Part shown: positions 1 to 8,556 of the stretch, in pieces
How positions within the stretch are numbered: position 1 is the first letter of the stretch
Layout of the letters: every line of letters begins with the position of its first letter
Assembly (NCBI GenBank): GCA_018266735.1
Contig: JAFDZT010000001.1
Coordinates: 62,001 to 126,000, forward strand
Length of the DNA stretch: 64,000 nt
DNA from: Bacteroidota bacterium
GTDB taxonomy: Bacteria > Bacteroidota > Ignavibacteria > Kapaibacteriales > Kapaibacteriaceae
Reading direction: 5' to 3'
Program-made: the position numbers and the translations under genes
The notes under the pieces: model-generated
The model's input: the letters and a program-made list of their open reading frames with translations, nothing else
Database searches by the model: none
What the model was told of the DNA's origin: nothing

Positions 1-321
1 GGGTCGCTCCCGTTGTTGTTCTCCCTTTCATCCAATGTGGAACAGGAGGCAGGGAGCGAGGAGGTGGAGGAAGTGGTCCTGGTGTGCGATTCCGACATGA
101 AGGAGCATCTGGACAGATCTGTGGTGCATCCATCGCAACGGTTGGTGCAATTGTCCGATGGGAACACGCAGATGGTGCTGAATGTGGTGATCACCGATGC
201 ATTGGTGAACTGGATCATGGGCCAGGCTGGTCGCATTCACGTGAAACAGCCGGCGCATTTACGCGAGCGTGTGATCGACGCTGCTCGGCGGATCCTTGCA
301 CGGCAGAGCGGAACGCCGTGA
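1..321 (+). CDS. WYL-domain transcriptional regulator, 3' end only
   Basis: The reading frame is open from the first base of the window, so the gene starts outside it. The visible 106 residues match the C-terminal extension of WYL-domain regulators (YafY/PafBC type): a strand region containing VVLVCDSD, then a long linker, then VVITDALVNWIMGQAG followed by a helix beginning PAHLRERVIDAARRIL. In the family this part follows the ligand-binding WYL domain, and the missing N-terminus normally carries a winged helix that binds DNA. It converges on nadC with a 4-base gap. The effector and target genes cannot be judged from this fragment. Confidence 0.7.
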   Translation, partial: GSLPLLFSLSSNVEQEAGSEEVEEVVLVCDSDMKEHLDRSVVHPSQRLVQLSDGNTQMVLNVVITDALVNWIMGQAGRIHVKQPAHLRERVIDAARRILARQSGTP

Positions 322-325
322 TCGA

Positions 326-1195
326 CTATCCTTGCTTCGGCACGAAGAGCTTCATGGAGATATCGAGCGCCACGGCACTGTGCGTGATCGCGCCTACGCT
401 GATGAAGTCCACGCCGGCCTCGGCATAGTCGCGCAAGTTCTCGCGCGTGATCCCACCGCTGGCTTCGGTTTCGAGGCGACCGTCGACCATCAACACTCCC
501 CTACGCACATCGGCGGGTACGAAGTTGTCGAACATCACCCTATCCACTCCCTTGCACGTGAGGATCTCCTCCACATCGTCCAATGAGCGTGCCTCGACTT
601 CGATCTTCACAGGCGCACGTCCGCGAAGCTCTTCCGTACACCGTGCAACAGCTTCGGTGATACCACCACAGGCCGTGATGTGATTGTCCTTGATCATCAC
701 CATGTCGTAGAGTCCCATGCGGTGATTCAACGCACCGCCTATGCCCGTGGCATACTTGTCCAGTGCCCGCCACCCCGGTATGGTCTTGCGTGTGTCGAGG
801 ATATGTGCACCGGTTCCTGCGATCACTTCCACATACTCGCGCGTCTTCGTTGCCACACCGCTCATGCGTTGAATGAAGTTCAGCGCCGTGCGTTCACCGG
901 CAAGAAGGGCATGGGCCGGACCTTCGACGTAGGCCAGCACGGTGCCCGATGGCACGAACGTGCCCTCTTCTACCTGCATGTTGATGTTCACATCGGACGA
1001 GAACTCTCGAAACACCATGGGAATGATGGGCAGACCGCAGATGATGCCGTCCTGCTTCATGAGAAAACGAGCAGAGGCGGTGTTGTCGCGCGAGATCGTG
1101 CTCTCGGTCGTGATATCGCCCGACCCCATGTCTTCGTGAATGGCGAATTGAATGAGACGGAGAACAGTTGCGCTATGAAGCGGAGAGAGTGCCAT
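326..1195 (-). CDS. nadC: Nicotinate-nucleotide pyrophosphorylase (quinolinate phosphoribosyltransferase)
   Basis: This 289-residue protein has normal length for NadC. It should convert quinolinate and PRPP to nicotinate mononucleotide, CO2 and pyrophosphate in de novo NAD synthesis. Visible family marks are HEDMGSGDITTE near residue 20, the DTRKT substrate-binding segment, GGALNHRMGLYD and IKDNH in the barrel, and the glycine-rich EASGGIT near the C-terminus. It is the last gene of a seven-gene minus-strand unit and starts 8 bases after adenine deaminase. nadA and nadB are not in the window. nadK lies four genes upstream in the same unit, so two NAD(P) biosynthetic steps share a transcript. 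Confidence 0.95.
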   Translation of the reverse strand: MALSPLHSATVLRLIQFAIHEDMGSGDITTESTISRDNTASARFLMKQDGIICGLPIIPMVFREFSSDVNINMQVEEGTFVPSGTVLAYVEGPAHALLAGERTALNFIQRMSGVATKTREYVEVIAGTGAHILDTRKTIPGWRALDKYATGIGGALNHRMGLYDMVMIKDNHITACGGITEAVARCTEELRGRAPVKIEVEARSLDDVEEILTCKGVDRVMFDNFVPADVRRGVLMVDGRLETEASGGITRENLRDYAEAGVDFISVGAITHSAVALDISMKLFVPKQG

Positions 1196-1203
1196 GAACG
1201 GTG

Positions 1204-2829
1204 TTAGTCGAGAACGACATTCGTGAACGAAAAGGAAGTACCATTGAACAGACCCTTGTCGCTCAGCTTGAGCGCAGGGATCACCAGCAAGGCCATGAAC
1301 GATACCGTCATGAACGGCGCACGAAGCTTGGAACCAAGTCCCTTCACGCGCGCATCGAGGGCGCTGTACCGCCGAGCCACATCATATCCGTCGCCATCGC
1401 TCATGAGTCCGGCCACGGGCAAGGGCAACACATCGGTGACCCCATCGGCACTCACGCTTACGCCGCCGCGCACGCGGATGATGGCATTGATGGCCGCTGC
1501 AATATCAGCGTCGTCCACACCAACGGCCACGATGTTGTGCGAGTCGTGGGCAACGCTCGAGGCAAGTGCACCTCGTTGCAGTCCGAGGTTCTTGATGAAG
1601 GCAATGGCAGGTGGGGCCGCCGCATAGCGATTCACGACGACGATCTTCAATACATCGTTCTGCACGTTCGAGCGAAGCACACCATCCACGAGCAGTGCAT
1701 CGGAATGCACCTCGTTCGTGATGAGCTGTCCGTCGAGCGCTTCGATCACACGCACGGTACGTTTCGATGCCGAAAGCTGCAGTGCCGACGCATCGATCTC
1801 ATCCACGTTGAAATTGTTCATATGCGGAGGCGGCACACGAGCGATCAGCGTATGGCCGTTCTCAGCCACGAGCTGACCCTTCACATAGGTCTGCAGAACG
1901 TTGAAGGTGTCGATGCCGTCGATCACGATACAGTCGGCCGGATCGCCCACTTGCAAAAGGCCAACGGGCAGACCGTAGTGTTGCACGGGATGGACACAAG
2001 CAGCACGCAACACGCTCATCAACTCGTAGCCATGCGCAAGCGACCGCTTGACAAGATCGTTGATATGTCCGTCCACCAGTGCATCCGGATGTTTGTCATC
2101 GCTGCAGAACATCACCACATCGGGATGCGAGCCCAACAGCGTGTGCAGCGCATCATAGTTGCGTGCTGCGGAACCTTCGCGAATGATGATCTTCATTCCT
2201 GCCTCGATCTTATCGAGCGCCTCGGGCAACGTGAAGCATTCATGATCGGTCGAGATCCCATGCGATGCATAGGCGCGTGCGTCGGCCCCGCGCAGTCCGG
2301 GTGCATGCCCGTCGATCACCCGTCCGCATTCCTTGGCAACGCGGAGCTTCTCCATCACCATCGGGTCTTCGTGCAGCACGCCCGGAAAGTTCATCATCTC
2401 GCTCAAGTAACGAACACGCTCGTCTTGGAAGAGCGTTCTGATGTCCTGTGCCGTGATCTCTGCCCCCGCCGTTTCGAACGTCGTGGCCGGCACACACGAT
2501 GGCGCACCAAAGGCGAACGTAAAGGGCACCTGTGCCCCATCGTCGATCATCAGGCGAACGCCGGGAATACCACACACGTTACCGATCTCATGCGGATCGG
2601 AGACGGTGGCCACCGTTCCATGCACGACGGCAAGACGGGCGAACTCCGATGGAAGGAGCATGGAGCTCTCAACGTGCACATGGGCATCGACGAAACCCGG
2701 CAGAATGCACCGTGTGGAGGAAACGGCATCGTCGCGCTCGATGCGCGCAATGGTCCCATGTTCGATGGTCACACGTCCACGGAATGACGTGCGATGGAGA
2801 GGGTCGAGGATCGTACCTTCAAGGATCAT
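1204..2829 (-). CDS. ade: Adenine deaminase
   Basis: A 541-residue amidohydrolase that should deaminate adenine to hypoxanthine in purine salvage. The metal-binding motif HVHVESSM lies at residues 50-57 after the amidohydrolase entry sequence LPGFVDAH. SDPHEIGNV follows, then the metal-site segments VIDGHAPG and SDDKHPD, as in bacterial AdeC proteins. Length is near the usual 550-590. The start codon overlaps the stop of the upstream PIG-L gene by four bases (ATGA), so translation is probably coupled. Its neighbours are an amino-acid/polyamine/purine-type permease and NAD genes, which fits a salvage role but does not prove that the permease carries purines. Confidence 0.93.
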   Translation of the reverse strand: MILEGTILDPLHRTSFRGRVTIEHGTIARIERDDAVSSTRCILPGFVDAHVHVESSMLLPSEFARLAVVHGTVATVSDPHEIGNVCGIPGVRLMIDDGAQVPFTFAFGAPSCVPATTFETAGAEITAQDIRTLFQDERVRYLSEMMNFPGVLHEDPMVMEKLRVAKECGRVIDGHAPGLRGADARAYASHGISTDHECFTLPEALDKIEAGMKIIIREGSAARNYDALHTLLGSHPDVVMFCSDDKHPDALVDGHINDLVKRSLAHGYELMSVLRAACVHPVQHYGLPVGLLQVGDPADCIVIDGIDTFNVLQTYVKGQLVAENGHTLIARVPPPHMNNFNVDEIDASALQLSASKRTVRVIEALDGQLITNEVHSDALLVDGVLRSNVQNDVLKIVVVNRYAAAPPAIAFIKNLGLQRGALASSVAHDSHNIVAVGVDDADIAAAINAIIRVRGGVSVSADGVTDVLPLPVAGLMSDGDGYDVARRYSALDARVKGLGSKLRAPFMTVSFMALLVIPALKLSDKGLFNGTSFSFTNVVLD

Positions 2830-3698
2830 TGTTTTCGCGGTCTTGCAAGTGCGTCGAACAATACGGCCACTTCTTCGTTGCGAGAAGCACCATTCATGGC
2901 AAAGTAGTAAAAGGTCTCCTTGTCGCCCATATTGATGTACGTCTGCATCACGCCTTGGCTCTTATGCTCTGCGATCAACCAGTTCGCCGGCGTGCGATAA
3001 TCGAGGGCGTTCTTGAAGCCGAACTTCTGCAGCCGATCGAACACATAGATCTTCGCATCCGAGTCGACGCGTGTGATGGAGTACTTCGGCAGTTCGGTAT
3101 AGCGAGGACCATCCACCCTGCCGCCTCCCATCCCCAACACCACCGGCAGTCGTGTGCCTGCAGGAAGCTCGCTCACCGTTTGCAAGGCAATGATGCCGGC
3201 CGCCTTGTGATGACCGTGCGTACTGTCGGTGGGCAGCATCGTGAACACAAAGTCGTACCCACCTTGTTGCAGGATCTTCGTGAGTCGTTGCTTCACCCAT
3301 GCCACGTCCCACACGGAACGCAACACCGTATCGCAATCAAGCGTGTAGTGCGTGTCCGTCTGATCGAAGAAGAAGTAGTTCTTGATGCCCACCCATTTGC
3401 CTCCGGCCATCAATTCCTTCTTGCGGATGGCGGGCAGTTCACGTCGACCAACCGCTTCATTCGTCAGGTCCACCCCATAGACCTCGCTTGCGAACGTGCT
3501 GTACTTGTAGCCGGCCTCTCCATTCGTGATCACGGCAAGGTCGACGGTGCCTCCCAATTCATGCGTGATCTTGTACACGGTCGACGCGCAACCGCTCTCA
3601 TCGTCGGGATGCGCCGTCACGATCAACACGCGTGGTTGTGCGACCGCAATGGTCAGAGAAACAAGGAAGAGGAGGGTGGCAAGGCGAAGGGTCTTCAT
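2826..3698 (-). CDS. Secreted PIG-L family deacetylase
   Basis: A 290-residue LmbE/PIG-L metalloenzyme with a clear N-terminal signal peptide (hydrophobic run at residues 4-18, cleavage likely after AVAQ). The zinc-binding motifs are HPDDE at residues 30-34 and HGHH at 161-164, both intact. Members remove acetyl groups from N-acetylglucosamine-containing conjugates; the substrate here is unknown. The signal peptide places it in the periplasm or outside, unlike the cytoplasmic BshB/MshB enzymes used for low-molecular-weight thiols. It overlaps both neighbours by four bases (APC permease upstream, adenine deaminase downstream). Confidence 0.88.
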   Translation of the reverse strand: MKTLRLATLLFLVSLTIAVAQPRVLIVTAHPDDESGCASTVYKITHELGGTVDLAVITNGEAGYKYSTFASEVYGVDLTNEAVGRRELPAIRKKELMAGGKWVGIKNYFFFDQTDTHYTLDCDTVLRSVWDVAWVKQRLTKILQQGGYDFVFTMLPTDSTHGHHKAAGIIALQTVSELPAGTRLPVVLGMGGGRVDGPRYTELPKYSITRVDSDAKIYVFDRLQKFGFKNALDYRTPANWLIAEHKSQGVMQTYINMGDKETFYYFAMNGASRNEEVAVLFDALARPRKQ

Positions 3699-5020
3699 GA
3701 TGCTTCTACGTGTTGTGTGCGTTTATTGATGAACAGGAAGAAGACAGCGGCGCCAACGATCGGCGCAGCGATAGCGAGCTGCTGCTGAAGTGCTTTCGCC
3801 GACACAAAGATCCACAACCAGCCAAGGATGGCAATGAGTGCCGGAGCGGGATAGAACCACATCCGCCAAGGCATGGCCGCGGCACCGATCCGACGTCGCA
3901 AGACCATCACGCCAACGGCTTGCGCAATGAACTGCGTGAACACGCGCATCGTCACGATGGCCTTGATGGAATCGTCAAGCGTGAGCGTGAGCGAGAAGAC
4001 AATGGCAAGACCTGCAAGCACGAGCAAGGAGACGGTTGGAAATCCTTGCGTGGGATGCTCGCGTGCAAAGGCGCGGAAGAAGAGTCCATCTTTCGCCGCT
4101 GCATAGGGAATGCGCGTGTAGCCAAGCATCACGCTGAAGAGCGACGATAACGCCACGATCAGAATGAGTCCCGTGGCAACAGTGGCGGCCGTTGTCCCGG
4201 CAATGTGTTCGAAGAACGTGCTCACGATGAACGTCGATGCACCGATCTGTTGTACGGGCAGCACGGCATAGATGGCAAGCTGCATCGCGAGATACAATGC
4301 GGCGATCCCGGCAATGGAGACGAACATGCTTCGCGGGATCGTACGAACGGGATCGCGCACTTCGGCGCCGAGATGACAGACGTTGTAGTATCCCAGGAAC
4401 GAATACATGGTGGAGATGGCTGCGGCACCCAGAACGCCAGCATGCAATGGCGGCGACTGATCCGACCACGTCCACACCTGGGCGAACACATCCATGTTCA
4501 CATGCGTGAATCCAAGCACGATCACACTCAGCAACGTGAACATCACCGACACCCACAGCACCACAGAGATCTTTCCAACGGCACCGATGCGCCGATAGAG
4601 CAGGAGTGTGAGTACAACGATCAGGGCGACGCTCACCAATTTCGATTGCCAGGGAAGCAAGGGGGCAAGGAAGCCTGCATACTTCGCAAAGCCGATGGCT
4701 CCAGAGGTGACAACGAGCGGGGCTTGGAAGGTGGTCTGCCAGACGAAGAGGAACGACATCAGTCTGCCGGCGCCATTGCGTCCATACGACTCGCGCAGAA
4801 ACGCATATGAGCCACCGGCCTCGGGCATGCGTGCGCCGAGCTCGCTCCACACGCAGGCATCGAAGAACGAGAGCACGGCACCGATCACCCAGGCAAGAAT
4901 GGCATAGGGACCGAAGCCCAGTGTGGAGGCGACAACGGCCGTGGTCAGGAACGGACCGATACCGACCATGTCGATCATGTTGATGGCCGTTGCCTGAACG
5001 AACGAGAGCTCGCGTTTCAT
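3695..5020 (-). CDS. APC superfamily permease
   Basis: A 441-residue integral membrane protein with about twelve hydrophobic segments. The N-terminal pattern is typical of APC amino-acid/polyamine transporters: ATAINMIDMVGIGPF in TM1, and SELGARMPEAGGSYAFLRE after TM2. PYAAAKDGLFF, in the middle to late part, is also a family mark. Substrate specificity cannot be read from sequence. It is translationally coupled on both sides: it overlaps the nadK stop by four bases upstream and the PIG-L gene by four bases downstream. An amino acid, a polyamine or a purine-related compound are all possible. Confidence 0.85.
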   Translation of the reverse strand: MKRELSFVQATAINMIDMVGIGPFLTTAVVASTLGFGPYAILAWVIGAVLSFFDACVWSELGARMPEAGGSYAFLRESYGRNGAGRLMSFLFVWQTTFQAPLVVTSGAIGFAKYAGFLAPLLPWQSKLVSVALIVVLTLLLYRRIGAVGKISVVLWVSVMFTLLSVIVLGFTHVNMDVFAQVWTWSDQSPPLHAGVLGAAAISTMYSFLGYYNVCHLGAEVRDPVRTIPRSMFVSIAGIAALYLAMQLAIYAVLPVQQIGASTFIVSTFFEHIAGTTAATVATGLILIVALSSLFSVMLGYTRIPYAAAKDGLFFRAFAREHPTQGFPTVSLLVLAGLAIVFSLTLTLDDSIKAIVTMRVFTQFIAQAVGVMVLRRRIGAAAMPWRMWFYPAPALIAILGWLWIFVSAKALQQQLAIAAPIVGAAVFFLFINKRTQHVEAS

Positions 5021-5883
5021 TTACGCGTTGCGTCGGCAGACCACAGGAGTTTCTCGCGCAGCAGATCGTAGTACGTGCTATCTGCACGCTTGATGAGCTT
5101 CACCAGGTGTTCGCTCTTGCGAATGGTGAGCGACATTCCCTGCGTGAGCGTTCCTATGATCTGGCCATCCACCACGAGCTGCGCTTGTGCATCGCTCACG
5201 GGAAACTCGAAACGAACCTCGCTTTGATCCTGGATGATCAATGGTCGCAGGGTGAGTGTGTGCGGAGAGATCGGTGTGAGGCACAATGCCTGTGCAGAAG
5301 GCGCAATGATCGGTCCACCCGCAGCCAGAGAATAGGCCGTCGAGCCCGTTGGCGTTGTGAGGATCACTCCATCGGCGCGATAGTCGGCCACATGATGTTC
5401 ATTCACGAAGGCACGAATGGAGATCATCTTTCCCGAGCCCGAGCGTTCCACCAACATCTCGTTCAAGGCATAGTGCGTCTTGCCGTTCAATGTGGTCTCG
5501 AGCGTGGTTCGATCGACGATCCGATAGTTCCCCTTGAGCACATCCATGATGGCATCGTCGAGCATGTCGACGCTGAACTCGGCAAGGAACCCAAGTCGAC
5601 CAACGTTGACGCCCATGATGGGAATGTCAGAACCGATCAGAAGTTTGGCCGCGGAAAGCAGTGTTCCATCACCACCGAAGGTGATCACCGTATCGGCGAA
5701 CTTCTCGAACTCGTTCCAATTGATCACCTCGCACTGTGCGGCCGTTGCCTCCGGAAGCGAGGCGCCCAATGCCTCGTCCACGTAGACGGCGGCACGCTCT
5801 TCGAGCAGGCGAGCGGCCACGTGCGTGGCCCAGCGGACGGCTTCCGGTTTTGAAGCATAGGCAAGGAGACCGAAACGTCTCAT
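5017..5883 (-). CDS. nadK: NAD kinase
   Basis: A 288-residue ATP-NAD kinase of normal length that phosphorylates NAD to NADP. The catalytic GGDGT motif is at residues 70-74. It is followed by NVGRLGFLAEF, the NAD-binding LNEMLVERSG, and the conserved DGVILTTPTGSTAYSLAAGG block. It overlaps DUF1844 upstream and the permease downstream by four bases each. It is encoded with pfkA and nadC, so the operon joins central carbon phosphorylation and pyridine-nucleotide supply. Confidence 0.95.
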   Translation of the reverse strand: MRRFGLLAYASKPEAVRWATHVAARLLEERAAVYVDEALGASLPEATAAQCEVINWNEFEKFADTVITFGGDGTLLSAAKLLIGSDIPIMGVNVGRLGFLAEFSVDMLDDAIMDVLKGNYRIVDRTTLETTLNGKTHYALNEMLVERSGSGKMISIRAFVNEHHVADYRADGVILTTPTGSTAYSLAAGGPIIAPSAQALCLTPISPHTLTLRPLIIQDQSEVRFEFPVSDAQAQLVVDGQIIGTLTQGMSLTIRKSEHLVKLIKRADSTYYDLLREKLLWSADATRK

Positions 5884-6134
5884 GCGGGTTGTGCTTTCTG
5901 CTCTTCGAGGAAGTTGAGCTTCAGGGTGCTAATGGTCTGATCGAGAAACCGTTCTTCTTCCGAGGTGAGATTGCCGGAGGTTTTCTCCTTGATGATGTCG
6001 AGGACATCGATCACGTAGCGTGCATGCTCGAGACTGCGGGTGATCTCATTCGTGGCGGGGTTCAACATCTTGCCAAGGGCCACCATGCCCTCTACCTGAT
6101 AGATCTGGATCACATTCAAAAACGTCGGTGTCAT
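5880..6134 (-). CDS. DUF1844 domain protein
   Basis: An 84-residue protein starting MTPTFLNVIQIYQVEG. A longer frame would start 84 bases earlier, but that extension runs into pfkA and does not resemble the family, so the internal ATG was chosen. The rest, with LGKMLNPATNEITRSLEHARYVIDVLDIIKEKT and a C-terminal helix LTSEEERFLDQTISTLK, matches DUF1844, a small helical family often found in Chlorobi, Bacteroidota and deltaproteobacteria. Its function is unknown. It follows pfkA by 23 bases and overlaps nadK by four. Confidence 0.8.
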   Translation of the reverse strand: MTPTFLNVIQIYQVEGMVALGKMLNPATNEITRSLEHARYVIDVLDIIKEKTSGNLTSEEERFLDQTISTLKLNFLEEQKAQPA

Positions 6135-6157
6135 GGGAGTGCTCACGTGAAATTCGA

Positions 6158-7117
6158 TTAGACAAGCATTGTTGCGAGTTCGATCAGATACGATGGCACC
6201 GACTTCCGGTGCGACCATGTGTCGGCAAGCGGCACCAGCTCCACGCGCCCTGCCACCTCGCCTACCATCACATCCGTTTTGCCATCGAGGAGTGCCTGCA
6301 CCGAGGCTGCGCCTAGGCGGGCCGCAAGGACACGGTCGCGCACCGTTGGCGAACCGCCACGTTGCATGTGGCCAAGAATGGACACCTTCGAGGTGAGGCC
6401 GTAGCGTTCCTCGATGAGTTGCGAAAGTTTGTAGGCGCCGCCAAGCTCGTCACCTTCGCCAACGATGACGATGGTTCGCTGATCTCGACCTTGGGCAATA
6501 ATGCGCTTATAGAGTTCCTCGATGTCCGTCATGGACTCAGGAACGGCGATGTACTCCGCACCGCAGGCCACGCCAACATCCATGGCGATGAAGCCGGCAT
6601 GACGTCCCATGACCTCCACAAAGAACAGCCGTCCGTGCGAATCGGCCGTATCGCGGATCTTATCGATGGCCTCGGCCGCCGTATTGATGGCCGTATCGTA
6701 GCCGATCGTGAAATCGGTGCCCCAGAGGTCGTTATCGATCGTCCCCGGCGTCCCGACGATGGGAATGCCGTGCTCCTCGAACAGAAGATGGGCGCCGTGA
6801 AAGGTCCCGTCACCACCGCAGGCGATCACGCCGTCCACACCATGCGAGCGCAATTGCTCCATGGCCTGTGTACGACCCTCGGGCTCGAGGAACTCCGGAC
6901 AGCGGCTGGTCTTCAACACCGTGCCCCCACGATCGAGAATATTGGCGGTGCGGATCCGGTCCAACACTTCCATATGACCGGACATCATGCCGCTATAGCC
7001 GCCAACGATGCCGATCACCTCCAGGCCGTGTTTGTGCGCAGTGCGCTCTACGGCTCGAATGTGGGCATTCATTCCAGGGGCATCGCCCCCGCTGGTAAAT
7101 ACTGCGATGCGTTTCAT
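6158..7117 (-). CDS. pfkA: ATP-dependent 6-phosphofructokinase
   Basis: A 319-residue bacterial PfkA of standard length that phosphorylates fructose 6-phosphate. Visible motifs are TSGGDAPGMNA at residues 8-18 (nucleotide site), GGDGTF at 101-106, TPGTIDND at 123-130 with the catalytic Asp128, VEVMGRHAG, and the C-terminal LGHMQRGGSPT. The glycine-rich GGDG loop and the TIDND sequence point to ATP rather than pyrophosphate as donor. It is the first gene of the minus-strand unit and is divergent from the phosphate-porin gene. A TATTTTCG element lies only six bases before its ATG. Confidence 0.96.
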   Translation of the reverse strand: MKRIAVFTSGGDAPGMNAHIRAVERTAHKHGLEVIGIVGGYSGMMSGHMEVLDRIRTANILDRGGTVLKTSRCPEFLEPEGRTQAMEQLRSHGVDGVIACGGDGTFHGAHLLFEEHGIPIVGTPGTIDNDLWGTDFTIGYDTAINTAAEAIDKIRDTADSHGRLFFVEVMGRHAGFIAMDVGVACGAEYIAVPESMTDIEELYKRIIAQGRDQRTIVIVGEGDELGGAYKLSQLIEERYGLTSKVSILGHMQRGGSPTVRDRVLAARLGAASVQALLDGKTDVMVGEVAGRVELVPLADTWSHRKSVPSYLIELATMLV

Positions 7118-7123
7118 GGTTGG

Positions 7124-7131
7124 CGAAAATA
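7124..7131 (-). promoter_or_regulatory. Candidate -7 promoter element of pfkA (TATTTTCG)
   Basis: Read on the minus strand this is TATTTTCG followed by six bases and the pfkA ATG. It resembles the Bacteroidota -7 element TAnnTTTG with one extra base. It would give a 5' leader of a few bases at most. No convincing -33 TTTG was identified. Confidence 0.4.
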
Positions 7132-7142
7132 GGCAAGGAACT

Positions 7143-7180
7143 GTGTTACCAAATCGTAACTAGTGTTACGAAATCGTTCC
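7143..7180. promoter_or_regulatory. Candidate Pho-type operator, two tandem 18-bp copies
   Basis: GTGTTACCAAATCGTAAC (7143-7160) and GTGTTACGAAATCGTTCC (7163-7180) agree at 15 of 18 positions and lie exactly 20 bases apart. The first contains the inverted repeat GTTAC-N6-GTAAC. The same GTTAC-N6-GTAAC arrangement recurs before pstS (8461-8476). It sits between pfkA and the phosphate porin, so it is placed to bind a PhoB-like regulator. The function is inferred. Confidence 0.55.
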
Positions 7181-7224
7181 CAATAGTTTCGCACCGTTAC
7201 AATTCGCTAACGATTCCATAACAC

Positions 7225-8451
7225 ATGGGGCTCACCATGCAGCGTTTTTCACTCGTTCTCTGTCTCATGCTCGGCCTTTGGGGCGTTACACTCCCTTCGT
7301 ACGGGCAAGGTGGCATGACGCGGCCAGGGACGTTCGACTTCAACGACGAGGGTATCAATTTCATGACCGCTGACTCTACGTCAAAGGTCAACCTTCGCTT
7401 CCGTATCGAGAACCAGGCCGTGATGACGTCGAAGGACGAGGACATCACCAACATCGCTTCCACCGAGCTGGGTGTGCGTCGTGCTCGTATCCGTCTGGGT
7501 GGGTTCCTGTTCGATCCCCGCCTTTTCTACGTCTTCCACATCTCCTTTGCTAGAAGCGACCTAGAACTGGCTGACCAAGGATTCCCCAACATCATCCGCG
7601 ACGCTGTAGCGGGCTGGCAGTTCAATCCCAACCTCCAAGTGTCGTTCGGATTGGCAAAGCTCCCCGGGAATCGCCAGCGGGTGGTCTCGTCAGCCGACAT
7701 GCAGTACATCGAACGCTCCATTGTGAACTCAAACTTCACCCTCGATCGTGACTTCGGCGTCTTCGCCAATTACCGTATCTGGCTGGGCGACATTCCCATT
7801 TGGCTCAAGGGCGCCATTTCCAGTGGTGACGGACGGAATCAAGGCAAGATCGCCGGAGACGGCATCGCCTACACCGGACGCATCGAAGTATTGCCATTCG
7901 GAGCGTTCACCAAGGGTGGGGACTATGTGGAAGGTGACATTTTCCGCGAGCAATCTCCCAAGCTCAGTGTAGGCTTTTCCGCAAATGCGAACAACCGCGG
8001 TACTCGCACCCGTGGGACCCTGGGCACAACGCTCTACGATCAGCGCTCCTCCACAACACTCTATGCCGATGCCCTCTTCAAGTACAACGGATTTGCCGCC
8101 TATGGTGAATGGGCGAAGCGCTCTTGCGACAATCCCATCACAACGAGCGCCGACGGGAAGAACACGGCTGCCGTCATCGTCGGATCCGGCTATATGGCGC
8201 AGGCATCGTACATCCTGCCATTCGATCTGGAGTTCGGCGCACGGTATGCGTCCGTCACGCCCGATGCCATCATGAGCGGTCAGGTGGGTGGTCTCAAGGA
8301 GACGACGGTTTCTGGAATCGCCGTCTACCACATCAAAGGCCATCGCATCAAACTCATGAGCGAAGTGATGCACGATCAACAGATCTCGCTTGCCACGAAT
8401 GTCGAAGCCAACTTCTGGGTGATCCGATTTGGGATGGAGTTGGGCATCTGA
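7225..8451 (+). CDS. Phosphate-selective porin O/P family protein
   Basis: A 408-residue outer-membrane beta-barrel with an N-terminal signal peptide ending near PSYGQ. The sequence after it, with VNLRFRIENQAV, ELGVRRARIRLGGFLFDPRLFYVFHISFA and LQVSFGLAKLPGNRQRVVSS, is the usual opening of OprP/OprO-like porins, which pass phosphate or pyrophosphate. Alternating hydrophobic strands and a C-terminal aromatic-rich strand (NFWVIRFGMELGI) complete the barrel. An alternative start at 7237 (MQRFSL) gives a more standard signal peptide and has GGGG upstream. The gene directly precedes pstS and has Pho-like repeats in front, so phosphate-starvation control is likely. Confidence 0.85.
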   Translation: MGLTMQRFSLVLCLMLGLWGVTLPSYGQGGMTRPGTFDFNDEGINFMTADSTSKVNLRFRIENQAVMTSKDEDITNIASTELGVRRARIRLGGFLFDPRLFYVFHISFARSDLELADQGFPNIIRDAVAGWQFNPNLQVSFGLAKLPGNRQRVVSSADMQYIERSIVNSNFTLDRDFGVFANYRIWLGDIPIWLKGAISSGDGRNQGKIAGDGIAYTGRIEVLPFGAFTKGGDYVEGDIFREQSPKLSVGFSANANNRGTRTRGTLGTTLYDQRSSTTLYADALFKYNGFAAYGEWAKRSCDNPITTSADGKNTAAVIVGSGYMAQASYILPFDLEFGARYASVTPDAIMSGQVGGLKETTVSGIAVYHIKGHRIKLMSEVMHDQQISLATNVEANFWVIRFGMELGI

Positions 8452-8459
8452 TATCATAT

Positions 8460-8477
8460 CGTTACGAAAACGTAACG
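8460..8477. promoter_or_regulatory. Palindromic candidate Pho operator before pstS
   Basis: The 18-bp sequence CGTTACGAAAACGTAACG is a perfect inverted repeat with 7-bp arms and an AAAA centre. Its GTTAC-N6-GTAAC core has the same spacing as the element at 7145-7160 before the porin. It begins 9 bases after the porin stop and ends about 45 bases before the -7 element of pstS. There is no T tract after it, which argues against a terminator. Confidence 0.55.
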
Positions 8478-8521
8478 GCTTGCCCCAACTGATCCATTGC
8501 TCGTGGTCATCTTCCTCTCCG

Positions 8522-8529
8522 TAGATTTG
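8522..8529 (+). promoter_or_regulatory. -7 promoter element of pstS (TAGATTTG)
   Basis: TAGATTTG matches the Bacteroidota consensus TAnnTTTG exactly. A TTG at 8497-8499 lies 22 bases upstream as a possible -33 element. It gives a leader of about 25 bases before the pstS ATG, which contains an AGGA ribosome-binding site, so this unit is leadered. Confidence 0.6.
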
Positions 8530-8556
8530 CACACTCCAATCACAGGACCTAGATCC

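Noticed and set aside
1201..2787. Long plus-strand open frame of 528 codons opposite adenine deaminase
   Set aside because: Its translation is rich in His and Arg with no recognisable domain, and the minus-strand frame has clear AdeC motifs. It is a shadow of the codon bias.
8460..8477. Palindrome as a terminator of the porin gene
   Set aside because: The stem is only 7 bp, with no T tract after it, and the same core occurs before the porin, so a regulatory site is likelier.
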